A stretch of 29,001 bases of DNA from a virus: positions 1 to 29,001 of the IMG/VR virus record IMGVR_UViG_3300045738_001928. One strand, written 5' to 3'. Shown one piece after another: positions 1 to 7,002 of this stretch. A program made the position numbers and the translations under genes. Under the pieces are notes generated by a model. It worked only from the letters and a program-made list of their open reading frames with translations. It made no database searches and was not told the DNA's origin. Every line of letters begins with the position of its first letter. Position 1 is the first letter of the stretch.

Positions 1-2
1 GC

Positions 3-1304
3 ATTGTCGGCAAAACCATCCCCACCAATCAGGTGGTGGTGGGTTCCGTGCAGAAAATGTGCAAGCGTCAACCCATTGACGGTCTCGGGCTTATCGTTAT
101 TGATGAGGCGCATCGGGCTGTAGGAAATTCCTATAAGACCATCCTGGAGGCGCATCCGGGCGTAAATGTGCTCGGGTTAACTGCAACACCATACCGGGCA
201 GATGGTAAAGGGTTGTCGGAAGTTTTCGATGAGATGGTTGTAGTGGCAACCCCTCGAGAACTCATGAACGAAGGCTACATCGCAACCCCTCGCGTAATGG
301 CCCCTACAAAAATCGACTATGCCGAGCTTAAGCGCAAAGGGCGCGATTTCGATATGGATGATGCTGCCGAGGCAATGGTGTTTTTGTCGGGCCGAATTGT
401 AAAACACTGGCTCGACTGGGCACAATCCAGACCCACCGTTGTATATGCCTGCAACATTAAACATTCAAAATCGCTGACCCGTGCATTTCTTGATGAAGGA
501 GTAAGCGCAGCACACCTTGATGGTACGACACCGTTAAAAGAGAGGGTTAAGATTCTCACCGACCTAAGAGAAGGTCGCGTGGGCGTAGTCTGTAACGTGG
601 GCGTACTGACAGAGGGTTGGGATCTACCTTCTTTGAGTGTGTGCGTTCTCGCCAGACCAACGATGAGCACGGGTCTTTATTTGCAGATGGTCGGCAGAGT
701 GCTGAGACCCCTTGAAGGGAAAGACAAGCCACTAATCCTGGACCATGCTGGGTGTGTTCGAGAGCACGGTAAGCCACAAGACCATCGCTCGTTTTCGCTC
801 GAGGGTGGGCTCGAGAAAAAAGGCAAGCGCAAGCGCACAAACCTGCGCGTGTGTGATTGGTGCGGCGCAGTGGGAAGCGTAAACGATAAGGCCTGTAACG
901 ATTGCCGGATGCCGTTTAGGGAGATGATTCCCGGCGTAGATGAGAGCAACAGCGAATTGGTCGAGCTTCTTGATGAGGGGTTTGCTCAAATCAAACGCTG
1001 CGTTCAAGGGTGCGGTGAGACTGTCCATCGAAGGGCCCAGTGGGGAGCCTACTGGCATCGCTTAAGCTGCAGTATCGGTTGCACAAATCGGTGGGTGCTT
1101 TTCCCACCCAAAATTGCATCTACCGAGAACAAACAAATCGAGTACGAGTTTTTATTGAGGGAATGTCTTAAACGGCGAAACAGGCTCGGATGGGCAAAAC
1201 ATAAATACAGGGCCATTTTTGGCGTGTGGCCAAGAGGACTGAGGGGTAATAACGATGCAGGAAGACGTATTCAGACGCTTTTGTGGGCTGCTGCACAGCG
1301 ATAG
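3..1304 (+). CDS. DEAD/DEAH-box superfamily 2 helicase, 5'-truncated
   Basis: This is the C-terminal two thirds of an SF2 nucleic-acid helicase. The reading frame is open to the left edge, so the start and Walker A motif lie outside the window. Visible in order are the VVVGSVQKM strand, motif II IDEAH, motif III LTATP, then a second RecA domain with TVVYACN, a strand ending in AAHLDGTT, LTEGWDLP (motif V) and QMVGRVLRP (motif VI). After the helicase core comes a zinc-ribbon-like CDWCG...CNDC pair and further Cys residues (CVQGCG, CSIGC), then a basic tail. The order matches phage and restriction-type SF2 helicases acting on branched DNA or replication forks. The last 50 bases overlap the start of the primase gene, so the two are probably co-translated. 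Helicase assignment is firm; substrate and exact role are inference. Confidence 0.92.
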   Translation: MVGKTIPTNQVVVGSVQKMCKRQPIDGLGLIVIDEAHRAVGNSYKTILEAHPGVNVLGLTATPYRADGKGLSEVFDEMVVVATPRELMNEGYIATPRVMAPTKIDYAELKRKGRDFDMDDAAEAMVFLSGRIVKHWLDWAQSRPTVVYACNIKHSKSLTRAFLDEGVSAAHLDGTTPLKERVKILTDLREGRVGVVCNVGVLTEGWDLPSLSVCVLARPTMSTGLYLQMVGRVLRPLEGKDKPLILDHAGCVREHGKPQDHRSFSLEGGLEKKGKRKRTNLRVCDWCGAVGSVNDKACNDCRMPFREMIPGVDESNSELVELLDEGFAQIKRCVQGCGETVHRRAQWGAYWHRLSCSIGCTNRWVLFPPKIASTENKQIEYEFLLRECLKRRNRLGWAKHKYRAIFGVWPRGLRGNNDAGRRIQTLLWAAAQR

Positions 1305-2139
1305 TGACACCCTGGAGTGGTTTGCAAAGAGATACCGTGACAACTCGGTGCGAAAGTTCCGGGGTACGCTCGATGAGCAGGTACAGAATGTCGGCAAGCT
1401 TGAGCTGGCTGGTTACGATGTGCATGTGTGTATCAACACCGGCACAGAGCGTACTACCGGGGGCATCAACACATATCACGGCTGCTTTATTGATGTCGAT
1501 TACAAATCTGGGCATCACGCAAAACATGATTTTAGAATGCCACCACACTTCGCTGTTCAAACCGGAAACGGTTGGCATATCCACTGGTTACTTGAGCCTG
1601 GTGGGGATATCGCTGAGTGGCGATTAGTACAAAAGGCACTTGCTCGAAAATTTCAGACAGATGAGGCAGTAAATCTTGCAACACAACTGGTGCGACCAGC
1701 GGGGTTACGCTATAATAAAACCGCAACGAACCGACTTGGTGACGACTGTCATACGCGACTGCGTACCAACACAAAATCACCGGCAAGGCGCTATACCCTT
1801 GATGAACTCATTATTGGTTTTGGTCTCGTTCTAACGCCCAGACCTGTTTTTTTGGCGCGAGAGATCACAATGAAAAACCGGGGGTGTGCGGGTGCAAGAG
1901 CAGAGCAGTACTTAAATAAAATGGCGATTGCCGTCGAGGGTGATGCGGGCAGTATGCAGACGTATAAGGCCTGCAAGGTTGGATGCGACTTTGGCGTAAG
2001 CATGGATGTATTTTGGCCAGCCCTTTTGGGATGGAATTGCAGATGCTCACCACCATGGGACGAGCGCGAACTGCAGCAAAAGCTGGAGAGCGCATATAGA
2101 AATCAAACACGTAATTTTGGATGGAGGATGAGTGCATAA
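1255..2139 (+). CDS. Archaeo-eukaryotic-type (RepB-like) DNA primase
   Basis: This 294-residue protein should make primers for phage DNA replication. It carries the three AEP superfamily signatures in order: FIDVD with the metal-binding Asp pair at residues 80 and 82, GNGWHIHWLL with the catalytic His near 108, and RPAGLRYNKT at about 147-156. These resemble the RepB-type primase family. Residues from about 215 on (a YLNKM segment, the WN at 260-261, PPWDEREL near 267) look like the helical C-terminal region often found after such primases. The gene starts inside the end of the SF2 helicase gene and ends by overlapping the start of the SF3 helicase gene (TAATG), so the three form one translational unit. 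A split primase and SF3 helicase on separate chains contrasts with the fused P4 alpha-type protein. The family call is strong; activity is inferred. Confidence 0.85.
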   Translation: MQEDVFRRFCGLLHSDSDTLEWFAKRYRDNSVRKFRGTLDEQVQNVGKLELAGYDVHVCINTGTERTTGGINTYHGCFIDVDYKSGHHAKHDFRMPPHFAVQTGNGWHIHWLLEPGGDIAEWRLVQKALARKFQTDEAVNLATQLVRPAGLRYNKTATNRLGDDCHTRLRTNTKSPARRYTLDELIIGFGLVLTPRPVFLAREITMKNRGCAGARAEQYLNKMAIAVEGDAGSMQTYKACKVGCDFGVSMDVFWPALLGWNCRCSPPWDERELQQKLESAYRNQTRNFGWRMSA

Positions 2140-3593
2140 TGCAATGTACGGATTTGTCGAATGTTGATTTATTGGTTAAGGCACACGGGGAGCACATGCG
2201 ATTTGTGCCGGAATGGGGAAAGTGGCTCATCTGGGACGGGCATAGGTGGAGAACCGACATCACTGGTCAGATTATTCGCTGGATGTCTGTCATCGTGCGT
2301 AAGAAATATTATTGGTCGCAGAAGTGGTCACTCGAGCCGAACATCACCGACAACGAGCGGGAGAAAAGAAGAGCTGTTCATGAATGGTGGCGAAGAAGCG
2401 GCAGTACCGCAAAACTCCACGCAATCGAGCGACTAGCAAGGTCTTACGAAGGCATCCCTGTGGGGTATGAAGAGCTTGACCAAAAACCAGACCTGCTTAA
2501 TCTTAAAAATGGCACCTTCGATTTAAAAACAGGGGAACTGCGCGACCACTCGCCAGATGACCTGCTTACGAAAATGGCGCGAGTCGAGTTTGACCCTGAT
2601 GTTGTTGCGCCCAGGTGGGACAAGTTTATTGACGAGGTGCTCTGCGGAGACAAAGAGCTTATCGAGTTTGTGCGCCGTATTTTTGGGTACGCTCTTACCG
2701 GACACACTCACGAGCAATGCTACTTTTTTCTGCATGGGTTTGGGTGCAATGGTAAATCGACGCTCGTTAATGTCATTCATCATATGCTTGGCGATTATTC
2801 GCAGACCTGTGCGCCGAATTTATTTGTAACCAATGGCGGAGACGCACACCCAACGGGGGTGGCGCGGCTTTGTGGTGCGCGTTTTGTGGCCAGCACAGAG
2901 ATTGAGGGCAAGGACAAGCGACTGGCCGAACAGTTGTTGAAGCAGGTTACTGGTGGCGAGGCCATGGTGGCACGAAGAATGCGCGAGGACTTCTGGGAAT
3001 TTACGCCTACGCTAAAATTATTTCTAAGTGCAAATTCACTTCCGCATATTGAAGGGTCCGACCATGGGACATGGAGACGGATTCATAAAATCCCGTTCAA
3101 TCTAACAATTCCAGAAGAGGATAGGGATAGCGACCTTCTCTATATTTTAGAAACATACGAACTCAGCGGTATCTTTAACTGGATTTTCCAAGGGTGCCAA
3201 GACTGGTACAGGGCGGGACTCCAACCACCGGAATGCTCCAAGGAAGAGACTAAGAAGTGGCGCGGGATATGTGACCCACTCGAGGGGTATTTAGAAGAGG
3301 CCACCGCACACGGTAAGAGTATGCCTGAGCAGCAGAAAGACCAAATGTATGCCTGGCTCGATGTCGATAAGGATAACGAAAAGAAATCAATTCCAGTGAG
3401 TGACTTTCAGACAGGCTATCGGTCCTGGCTCAAAAGTAATGGGCTTGATGTCGTTGGGGGTCGCAAGATTTCCGGGGATATGGAAGCAAAGGGTTTTACC
3501 AAGGACCGCGTGACTGCAAGGTCGCAAACTCGCTACGCATGGTTAGGTATTGAAGCTATTTCCCTCGTTCCAAAAAAGGAGCCAGCTTTATGA
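2139..3593 (+). CDS. D5/P4-type SF3 replicative DNA helicase
   Basis: This 484-residue protein belongs to the phage/plasmid primase-helicase C-terminal family (D5_N plus SF3 AAA+ helicase). Residues 10-190 form the D5_N-like region (WGKWLIWDGHRW near 26-37, LLNLKNGTFDL near 119-129). The ATPase follows, with Walker A GCNGKST at 202-208, a Walker B strand RFVASTEIE near 248-256, the sensor strand LKLFLSANSLP near 292-302 and an arginine motif TWRRI near 311. A C-terminal extension from about 375 may be a small DNA-binding domain. SF3 enzymes form hexamers that unwind origin DNA. The start at 2139 overlaps the primase stop as TAATG and has GGAGG upstream; an in-frame ATG at 2121 would add six residues. 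The candidate origin repeats begin 78 bases after its stop. Confidence 0.93.
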   Translation: MQCTDLSNVDLLVKAHGEHMRFVPEWGKWLIWDGHRWRTDITGQIIRWMSVIVRKKYYWSQKWSLEPNITDNEREKRRAVHEWWRRSGSTAKLHAIERLARSYEGIPVGYEELDQKPDLLNLKNGTFDLKTGELRDHSPDDLLTKMARVEFDPDVVAPRWDKFIDEVLCGDKELIEFVRRIFGYALTGHTHEQCYFFLHGFGCNGKSTLVNVIHHMLGDYSQTCAPNLFVTNGGDAHPTGVARLCGARFVASTEIEGKDKRLAEQLLKQVTGGEAMVARRMREDFWEFTPTLKLFLSANSLPHIEGSDHGTWRRIHKIPFNLTIPEEDRDSDLLYILETYELSGIFNWIFQGCQDWYRAGLQPPECSKEETKKWRGICDPLEGYLEEATAHGKSMPEQQKDQMYAWLDVDKDNEKKSIPVSDFQTGYRSWLKSNGLDVVGGRKISGDMEAKGFTKDRVTARSQTRYAWLGIEAISLVPKKEPAL

Positions 3594-3606
3594 CTGTTAC
3601 GCTGCG

Positions 3607-3626
3607 CGTCAATAATCTGACGATTT
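3607..3626 (+). terminator. Possible weak terminator after the helicase operon
   Basis: A 5-bp perfect stem, CGTCA (3607-3611) with TGACG (3618-3622), encloses a 6-base loop and is followed by ATTTT. It lies just after the SF3 helicase stop, where transcription could end. The stem is short and the T run is poor, so this is only a candidate. Confidence 0.25.
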
Positions 3627-3670
3627 TCCAAACCCCCATTAAAACAAACCTTTTTCTTTTGGCGCGAACC

Positions 3671-3886
3671 TTGTCAGTTCAAAAGTAACAATCTGAACTG
3701 ACAATGACGTATATAATGATAACAGTATGTTATATTAATCTTGTCAGTTCAAATACACATATTACATATCACACAACCTGAGATTGAAATCACCCCTATA
3801 CAGAATTGGCCTTACCGATTTTTGAATATGAACTGACAAGATTCTGCTAAGTCGCTGGAATTGTTAATATGGACCTTGTCAGTTCA
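3671..3886. repeat. Iteron-like array of five TTGTCAGTTCA repeats; candidate replication origin or operator
   Basis: The gene-free stretch 3594-3906 holds five exact copies of TTGTCAGTTCA: plus strand at 3671-3681, 3741-3751 and 3876-3886, and minus strand at 3694-3704 and 3829-3839. Orientation alternates strictly. The pairs 3694/3741 and 3829/3876 have identical geometry, divergent with exactly 36 bases between them. Copies 3 and 4 share AATCTTGTCAGTTCA, and copies 2 and 5 share TTGTCAGTTCAGATT. The intervals are AT-rich, with a perfect TATAAT at 3712-3717. Placement straight after primase and helicase genes favours an origin bound by an initiator. The inverse complement contains CTGACA, close to a -35 box (on the minus strand CTGACA, 17 bases, TGTTAT at copy 3), so a cooperative repressor/promoter region is the main alternative. 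Confidence 0.8.
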
Positions 3887-3906
3887 GATTTTTTTGCCGG
3901 GAATAT

Positions 3907-4263
3907 GTGTTAGAATGGTTAATGACGCTCCCCAGAACCATAGATGCGGGGTGGGCGGTTTTCGGGATACAATATAGTGCTGGTCTCGAAATCGAAAATG
4001 AGAAAATGTTTGGTTATGTTGATTTTGACGAGCGCCTTGTCAGAATAAACACCGATGCTCCGCTACCGATGCTCCGAGAAACTCTTTTACACGAGTGTCT
4101 GCATATCATTTTTGCAGGCGTGGGGTTAGGAGAGGAAAAAATAGTAACGAACAACGAGAACCTGACCGAGCAGTCCACAAAGGGACTGATGTTGTTCTGT
4201 CGGCTAAATCCATTTTTGTTTAAGTGGCTTCTTTATGGTGAGGGGTTTTATGACTCCAAGTGA
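3907..4263 (+). CDS. Small HExxH putative zinc metallopeptidase-like protein
   Basis: A 118-residue protein with a clear zinc-peptidase helix, LLHECLHIIF, in which His62, Glu63 and His66 form the HExxH motif. The N-terminal half (LPRTIDAGWAVFGIQY, then GYVDFDERLVRINTD) is the compact beta region that precedes the helix in small phage ImmA/IrrE-like proteins. Those relatives either cleave repressors or have structural roles; the substrate here is unknown. The start used is GTG at 3907, preceded by GGGA; ATG at 3922 (MTLPRTID) is equally plausible and would fit the usual family start. It is the first gene to the right of the repeat array, 20 bases after its last copy, so its promoter probably lies within the array. 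Its end overlaps the nuclease gene. The motif is certain; enzymatic function is inference. Confidence 0.7.
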   Translation: MLEWLMTLPRTIDAGWAVFGIQYSAGLEIENEKMFGYVDFDERLVRINTDAPLPMLRETLLHECLHIIFAGVGLGEEKIVTNNENLTEQSTKGLMLFCRLNPFLFKWLLYGEGFYDSK

Positions 4264-4654
4264 AGAGCAGGAGCAAACGGCGGTTGTCAGGTGGCTTAGG
4301 CGCAACAATGTTTTGTTTACGCATCCCCCCAACGGGCTCATTAAGTCGAAGGTGACCGGTGCCAGGGCTAAACGGATGGGTGTTTCGGCAGGGGTGCCAG
4401 ACCTTTTGATCTTTACGCCGCCGCCGAGGAGAACGCAGGCGTGTGGTGTGGCAATTGAAATGAAGAGGAGGAGAGGCAGGCGTGTAGTAAGCCTTCACCA
4501 GCAGAAGTGGCTCAGGGGGCTAGAGGAGGTGGGGTGGCTGACTTACGTGGTGGACGGAGCCTCCGAGGGCATCCGGCTTCTCAAAGAGCTTGGGTATTAT
4601 ATAGGGGAGGGGAGTGAAGGGGCACGAGGCCCCTCCATATCCGATGCAGACTAG
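4250..4654 (+). CDS. VRR-NUC domain nuclease
   Basis: A 134-residue stand-alone VRR-NUC protein of the PD-(D/E)xK nuclease superfamily. The catalytic signature is GVPDLLIF (Asp near residue 55) followed by VAIEMKRR (the E-x-K pair), then SLHQQKWLRGLEEVGW and a LTYVVDGASEGI strand, the usual order for this family. The N-terminal EEQEQTAVVRWLR helix and HPPNG segment are also typical. Phage VRR-NUC enzymes are thought to resolve or cleave branched DNA, fitting the adjacent replication genes. The chosen start at 4250 has GAGGGG four bases upstream; an in-frame ATG at 4235 is less likely. It overlaps the HExxH gene by 14 bases. Its amber stop shares the tetramer CTAG with the stop of the convergent leftward gene. 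A 6-bp GC stem (AGGGGC/GCCCCT, 4618-4634) lies in its 3' end. Confidence 0.9.
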   Translation: MTPSEEQEQTAVVRWLRRNNVLFTHPPNGLIKSKVTGARAKRMGVSAGVPDLLIFTPPPRRTQACGVAIEMKRRRGRRVVSLHQQKWLRGLEEVGWLTYVVDGASEGIRLLKELGYYIGEGSEGARGPSISDAD

Positions 4655-4992
4655 AGACAATTCAACATACATATTGTGTCCCGAGGTAGCTGGAACTTGA
4701 TCAAAGCGGCTTGCTCGACCGCATTACTGACAAGCATTGCTCCTTTCACATGCGGCTTTATATCCTCGAAGAAGAGGTATCTACCGACCTCCGTTTCGCA
4801 GATGTACCTCAGCATTGTTGGATCGATGACATAGGGCCCAGGGAGTATCATCATTACCCCCTTGGCCAAGTCACCTTCCTCCCATTCCTTTCGGACCATC
4901 CTCACATGACGATGCTCCAGTGTACGGTCACACAGTTTACAGAACTTTAAATTCTTTGGTTCAAGATTTGAACTACATTTCTCACAATACAT
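4651..4992 (-). CDS. Zinc-ribbon-like protein of unknown function
   Basis: A 113-residue protein starting MYCEKCSSNL. The first 24 residues hold two CxxC knuckles, CEKC and CKLC, about 13 residues apart, a typical zinc ribbon. The rest (EWEEGDLAKGVMMILPG..., then YICETEVGRYLFFEDIK and the AMLVSNAVEQAALIKFQLP segment) resembles no family I recognise. The start is fixed by a perfect AAGGAGG six bases upstream; the frame is open a further 18 codons but those precede the ribosome binding site. It is the last gene of the leftward cluster, and its stop overlaps the nuclease stop on the other strand. It follows the 48-residue gene with one base between. Confidence 0.72.
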   Translation of the reverse strand: MYCEKCSSNLEPKNLKFCKLCDRTLEHRHVRMVRKEWEEGDLAKGVMMILPGPYVIDPTMLRYICETEVGRYLFFEDIKPHVKGAMLVSNAVEQAALIKFQLPRDTICMLNCL

Positions 4993-4993
4993 T

Positions 4994-5140
4994 TTAAACC
5001 TCCTTGGTCTTTCTGAATTCCTCTTGGAAATCCTTTTTAGCCGCATACTCAGAGTAGTATAGATATCTCCGCTTCACCCACTGCCCGTCGACAATGTCGC
5101 TGATAAGTATCCATCCACCGTCTTGTTTTTTAATAATCAT
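4994..5140 (-). CDS. Small hypothetical protein (48 aa)
   Basis: A 48-residue gene starting MIIKKQDGGWILISDIVDG and ending FRKTKEV. It has a strong AAGGAGG seven bases before its ATG, and its own last codons (AAG GAG GTT TAA) form the ribosome binding site of the next gene, one base away. The sequence is charged with many aromatic residues (WVKRRYLYYSEY), and the N-terminal half looks like a short beta hairpin. No family is recognised. Signals at both ends make it a credible gene despite its size. Confidence 0.65.
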   Translation of the reverse strand: MIIKKQDGGWILISDIVDGQWVKRRYLYYSEYAAKKDFQEEFRKTKEV

Positions 5141-5151
5141 TTTAATCCTCC

Positions 5152-6003
5152 TTAGTTAAATAGTGCATAGGGTGTTTCAATCCAGCTCACGAACTTGCTT
5201 GTTCGTATATCAAATCCATTATTGGGCCGCTTAGGACTCAGCCATACTGCTGAATTCTTTGGGTCAAGGAATCTACTGTCATGGTAATCTCCGTCCACTA
5301 CGGTGTGTCCGTGCCATGTCCTCGGCATGACATCACTGCAGAATGACACGTTCCATCCCATAGCCAGCGCCTCTATTGCTTTCTTATGATTACTGGATGA
5401 CTCACTAAACGTTAAATAATAATTGCTTGGCAGTGTGTCCTTATCAAGCCTATCAAAGATTTTGGTATAATCATGAAACTGGACCTGATCAAAGTCCTTG
5501 AACATCCATGGTGCCATTATCTCCCATGGTATGTCTGTTGTTCCATTGCCACGAAAAGATGGTATTGCATCTCTCCGGAGAGCAGCCCTGATATGTGTCT
5601 CAAGGTCATGATACAGGATAGTGAAAAACACTTGCGGCATATACAGCAGCATATAAACCCTCCGCGAATAGGTCTTATCTGGTCCATTGTGCAGCATCCC
5701 GCACCCGCCATACTGTATGCACGGGAAGATACAAGCGTCTGCCTCTCCACATGCATTCACCAGCCCACTGCTGGTATGCGCTGCCATATAGATTGTTGCA
5801 TCGTAGGAACGGACTTCGTTCTTATTCGATTTAACCATCTTGGTACTGGCGCTACTTAACAGCTTATGTTTCATGCCAAGGCCAATGCTATGAGCCAGGG
5901 CCCACGCTTCTTTTATTGGGATGAGCCAAGGTTTCTCCATTTCAGTATTAAGTTTCTCAGTATTTTGACGCACCTGTGCATCGTCGATAATGGGTAATCT
6001 CAT
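5152..6003 (-). CDS. Gp88/DUF7227-like phage protein
   Basis: A 283-residue protein resembling a widespread phage family related to mycobacteriophage L5 Gp88. Recognisable blocks are the Cys cluster at residues 85-101 (CGEADACIFPC, then C101), an Arg-rich helix (HIRAALRRD), the FDQVQFHDYTKIFDRL segment, YYLTFSESSSNHKKAIEAL, a WNVSFCSD strand and the C-terminal VVDGDYHDSRFLDP block. In relatives the Cys residues have been suggested to bind a metal, but no activity is established as far as I know. The start has AGGAGA eight bases upstream. It is the largest gene of the leftward cluster and sits between small genes of unknown role. Family call moderate to good; function unknown. Confidence 0.75.
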   Translation of the reverse strand: MRLPIIDDAQVRQNTEKLNTEMEKPWLIPIKEAWALAHSIGLGMKHKLLSSASTKMVKSNKNEVRSYDATIYMAAHTSSGLVNACGEADACIFPCIQYGGCGMLHNGPDKTYSRRVYMLLYMPQVFFTILYHDLETHIRAALRRDAIPSFRGNGTTDIPWEIMAPWMFKDFDQVQFHDYTKIFDRLDKDTLPSNYYLTFSESSSNHKKAIEALAMGWNVSFCSDVMPRTWHGHTVVDGDYHDSRFLDPKNSAVWLSPKRPNNGFDIRTSKFVSWIETPYALFN

Positions 6004-6029
6004 TTTAATCTCCTAAATGTTTTGGGTTA

Positions 6030-6203
6030 TTATTCTATTGGCTCAGGGCCATATTTTTCTTTGTTCCAACATTCTGAGCACAGCACATTGGTAGTGCCGA
6101 AGGCTACAGCTTCATGGTTGGAATCCATCCACTCCTCATCAATATTTCCATACTCGGAAGTATGGTACGCGACCCTTTTGTCGCATAGGTCACAGCAGAT
6201 CAT
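6030..6203 (-). CDS. Small double-CxxC protein (57 aa)
   Basis: A 57-residue protein starting MICCDLCDKRVAYH, with a second knuckle CSEC near the C-terminus, so probably a small zinc-binding protein. The FGTTNVLCSECWNKE end resembles the FGTT...CDSCHEK end of the leftward gene at 11279-11473, suggesting a shared family. GGAGAAG lies five bases before the ATG and is itself the 3' end of the upstream gene. The frame is open upstream but those codons precede the ribosome binding site. Function unknown. Confidence 0.68.
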   Translation of the reverse strand: MICCDLCDKRVAYHTSEYGNIDEEWMDSNHEAVAFGTTNVLCSECWNKEKYGPEPIE

Positions 6204-6204
6204 T

Positions 6205-6390
6205 TTACTTCTCCTCTTCTTCAAGAACGGCATCTTGATAACAGTATTTACATAAGTGAAACTTGCGTGGTGGATTGATGAGCGATCCAAATGCCTCGCT
6301 GTAGTATTCTTTTGTTATATAGTAACTGTTGTATTCCCCATCGGTATTAGCGGATACGCCATACGCCAGACAGAGACTGCAGTGGTTCAC
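6205..6390 (-). CDS. Small double-CxxC protein (61 aa)
   Basis: A 61-residue protein starting at GTG (MNHCSLCLAYG) with CSLC at the N-terminus and CKYC near residue 47, so probably zinc-binding. Its GTG overlaps the TGA of the preceding gene (GTGA) and there is little Shine-Dalgarno sequence, so translation is likely coupled. Its C-terminus, a run of Glu followed by Lys, is encoded by the GAG GAG AAG that serves as ribosome binding site for the next gene one base away. Like its neighbour at 6030-6203, it is a short paired-knuckle protein of unknown role. Confidence 0.62.
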   Translation of the reverse strand: MNHCSLCLAYGVSANTDGEYNSYYITKEYYSEAFGSLINPPRKFHLCKYCYQDAVLEEEEK

Positions 6391-6713
6391 TTTTTCATCG
6401 TCGGTGCCCTCTTTAAAATCATCTCATAATCGGAGCCCTTCCATTTGTCTATAATGAGCTTACCGTCATGCTGAATCATGCTGGCATCTACATAAATGGT
6501 CCATCCTGCATATCCAATATACATACATCCGTGGTTTTCACAGTCCATGTCTGGGCCTCCTCCATTAAGTTGCATGCTTGCAACAACTTTTTTCTTGTAC
6601 TTTATATTTATCTTTACTGGTTCGTCGTCATCCCAACGAGCAGTACATGGATTAATATAAATATTTCTTTCTTTCATGGTCATCTCCTTTTTTATTGCTC
6701 GGTTAAATTTCAT
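6387..6713 (-). CDS. Hypothetical protein with two possible start sites
   Basis: A 108-residue protein of unknown function. Two starts in the same frame both have good ribosome binding sites: ATG at 6713 after GGAGGAGAAG, and ATG at 6677 (MKERNIYINP) after AAAGGAG. The longer form adds 12 residues, MKFNRAIKKEMT. The body (DEPVKINIKYKKKVVAS, then CENHGCMYIGYAGWTIYVDAS) looks all-beta with alternating charged and hydrophobic residues, ending in a basic tail. The stop overlaps the GTG of the next gene. No family is recognised. Confidence 0.65.
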   Translation of the reverse strand: MKFNRAIKKEMTMKERNIYINPCTARWDDDEPVKINIKYKKKVVASMQLNGGGPDMDCENHGCMYIGYAGWTIYVDASMIQHDGKLIIDKWKGSDYEMILKRAPTMKK

Positions 6714-6714
6714 T

Positions 6715-7002
6715 TTACTTCTCCTCCTTCTTTACGTAGCCCCTAAACTGATCCAGATAGTATTCATCAACGTTACATTTAAACTTAGCTAATAACTTTG
6801 GATTTTCTTCTTGCTCCTTTTCCTCAATCCTCGGCAAACCATCAAGGTCACCAAGTGTTTCAATGACCTCCCATCCGATCTCAATCATTCGTTCTTCGAT
6901 GATGGCGGCGTGTTTGTGTAAAAATGCCTCTGCTTCTGTTGCTGAAACTCCAAATATGACCAAAACATCTTCAGCCCCCCATGCGACTATGGCTTCTCTC
7001 AT
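6715..7002 (-). CDS. Hypothetical protein (95 aa)
   Basis: A 95-residue acidic protein starting MREAIVAWGAEDVLVIFG. The N-terminal half looks helical (ATEAEAFLHKHAAIIEERMIEIGWEVIETLG); the C-terminal part is charged and ends in KKEEK. A strong GAGGAGAAG precedes the ATG and is formed by the last codons of the upstream gene, whose stop directly abuts the start. Its own EEK stop sequence provides the ribosome binding site of the next gene. The middle resembles a short helix-turn-helix-like fold, but not well enough to name it. Confidence 0.67.
   Translation of the reverse strand: MREAIVAWGAEDVLVIFGVSATEAEAFLHKHAAIIEERMIEIGWEVIETLGDLDGLPRIEEKEQEENPKLLAKFKCNVDEYYLDQFRGYVKKEEK

Noticed and set aside
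3671-3717. Sigma-70 promoter from TTGTCA to TATAAT
   Set aside because: The boxes are 35 bases apart, about twice the usable spacing; TATAAT has no acceptable -35 at 16-18 bases.
3671-3886. CRISPR-like array
   Set aside because: The 11-base repeats are too short, alternate in orientation and have unequal spacers from 12 to 77 bases; no cas genes are present.
4618-4634. Bidirectional terminator between the convergent genes
   Set aside because: AGGGGC/GCCCCT forms a stem, but it is inside the nuclease gene and no T run follows on either strand.
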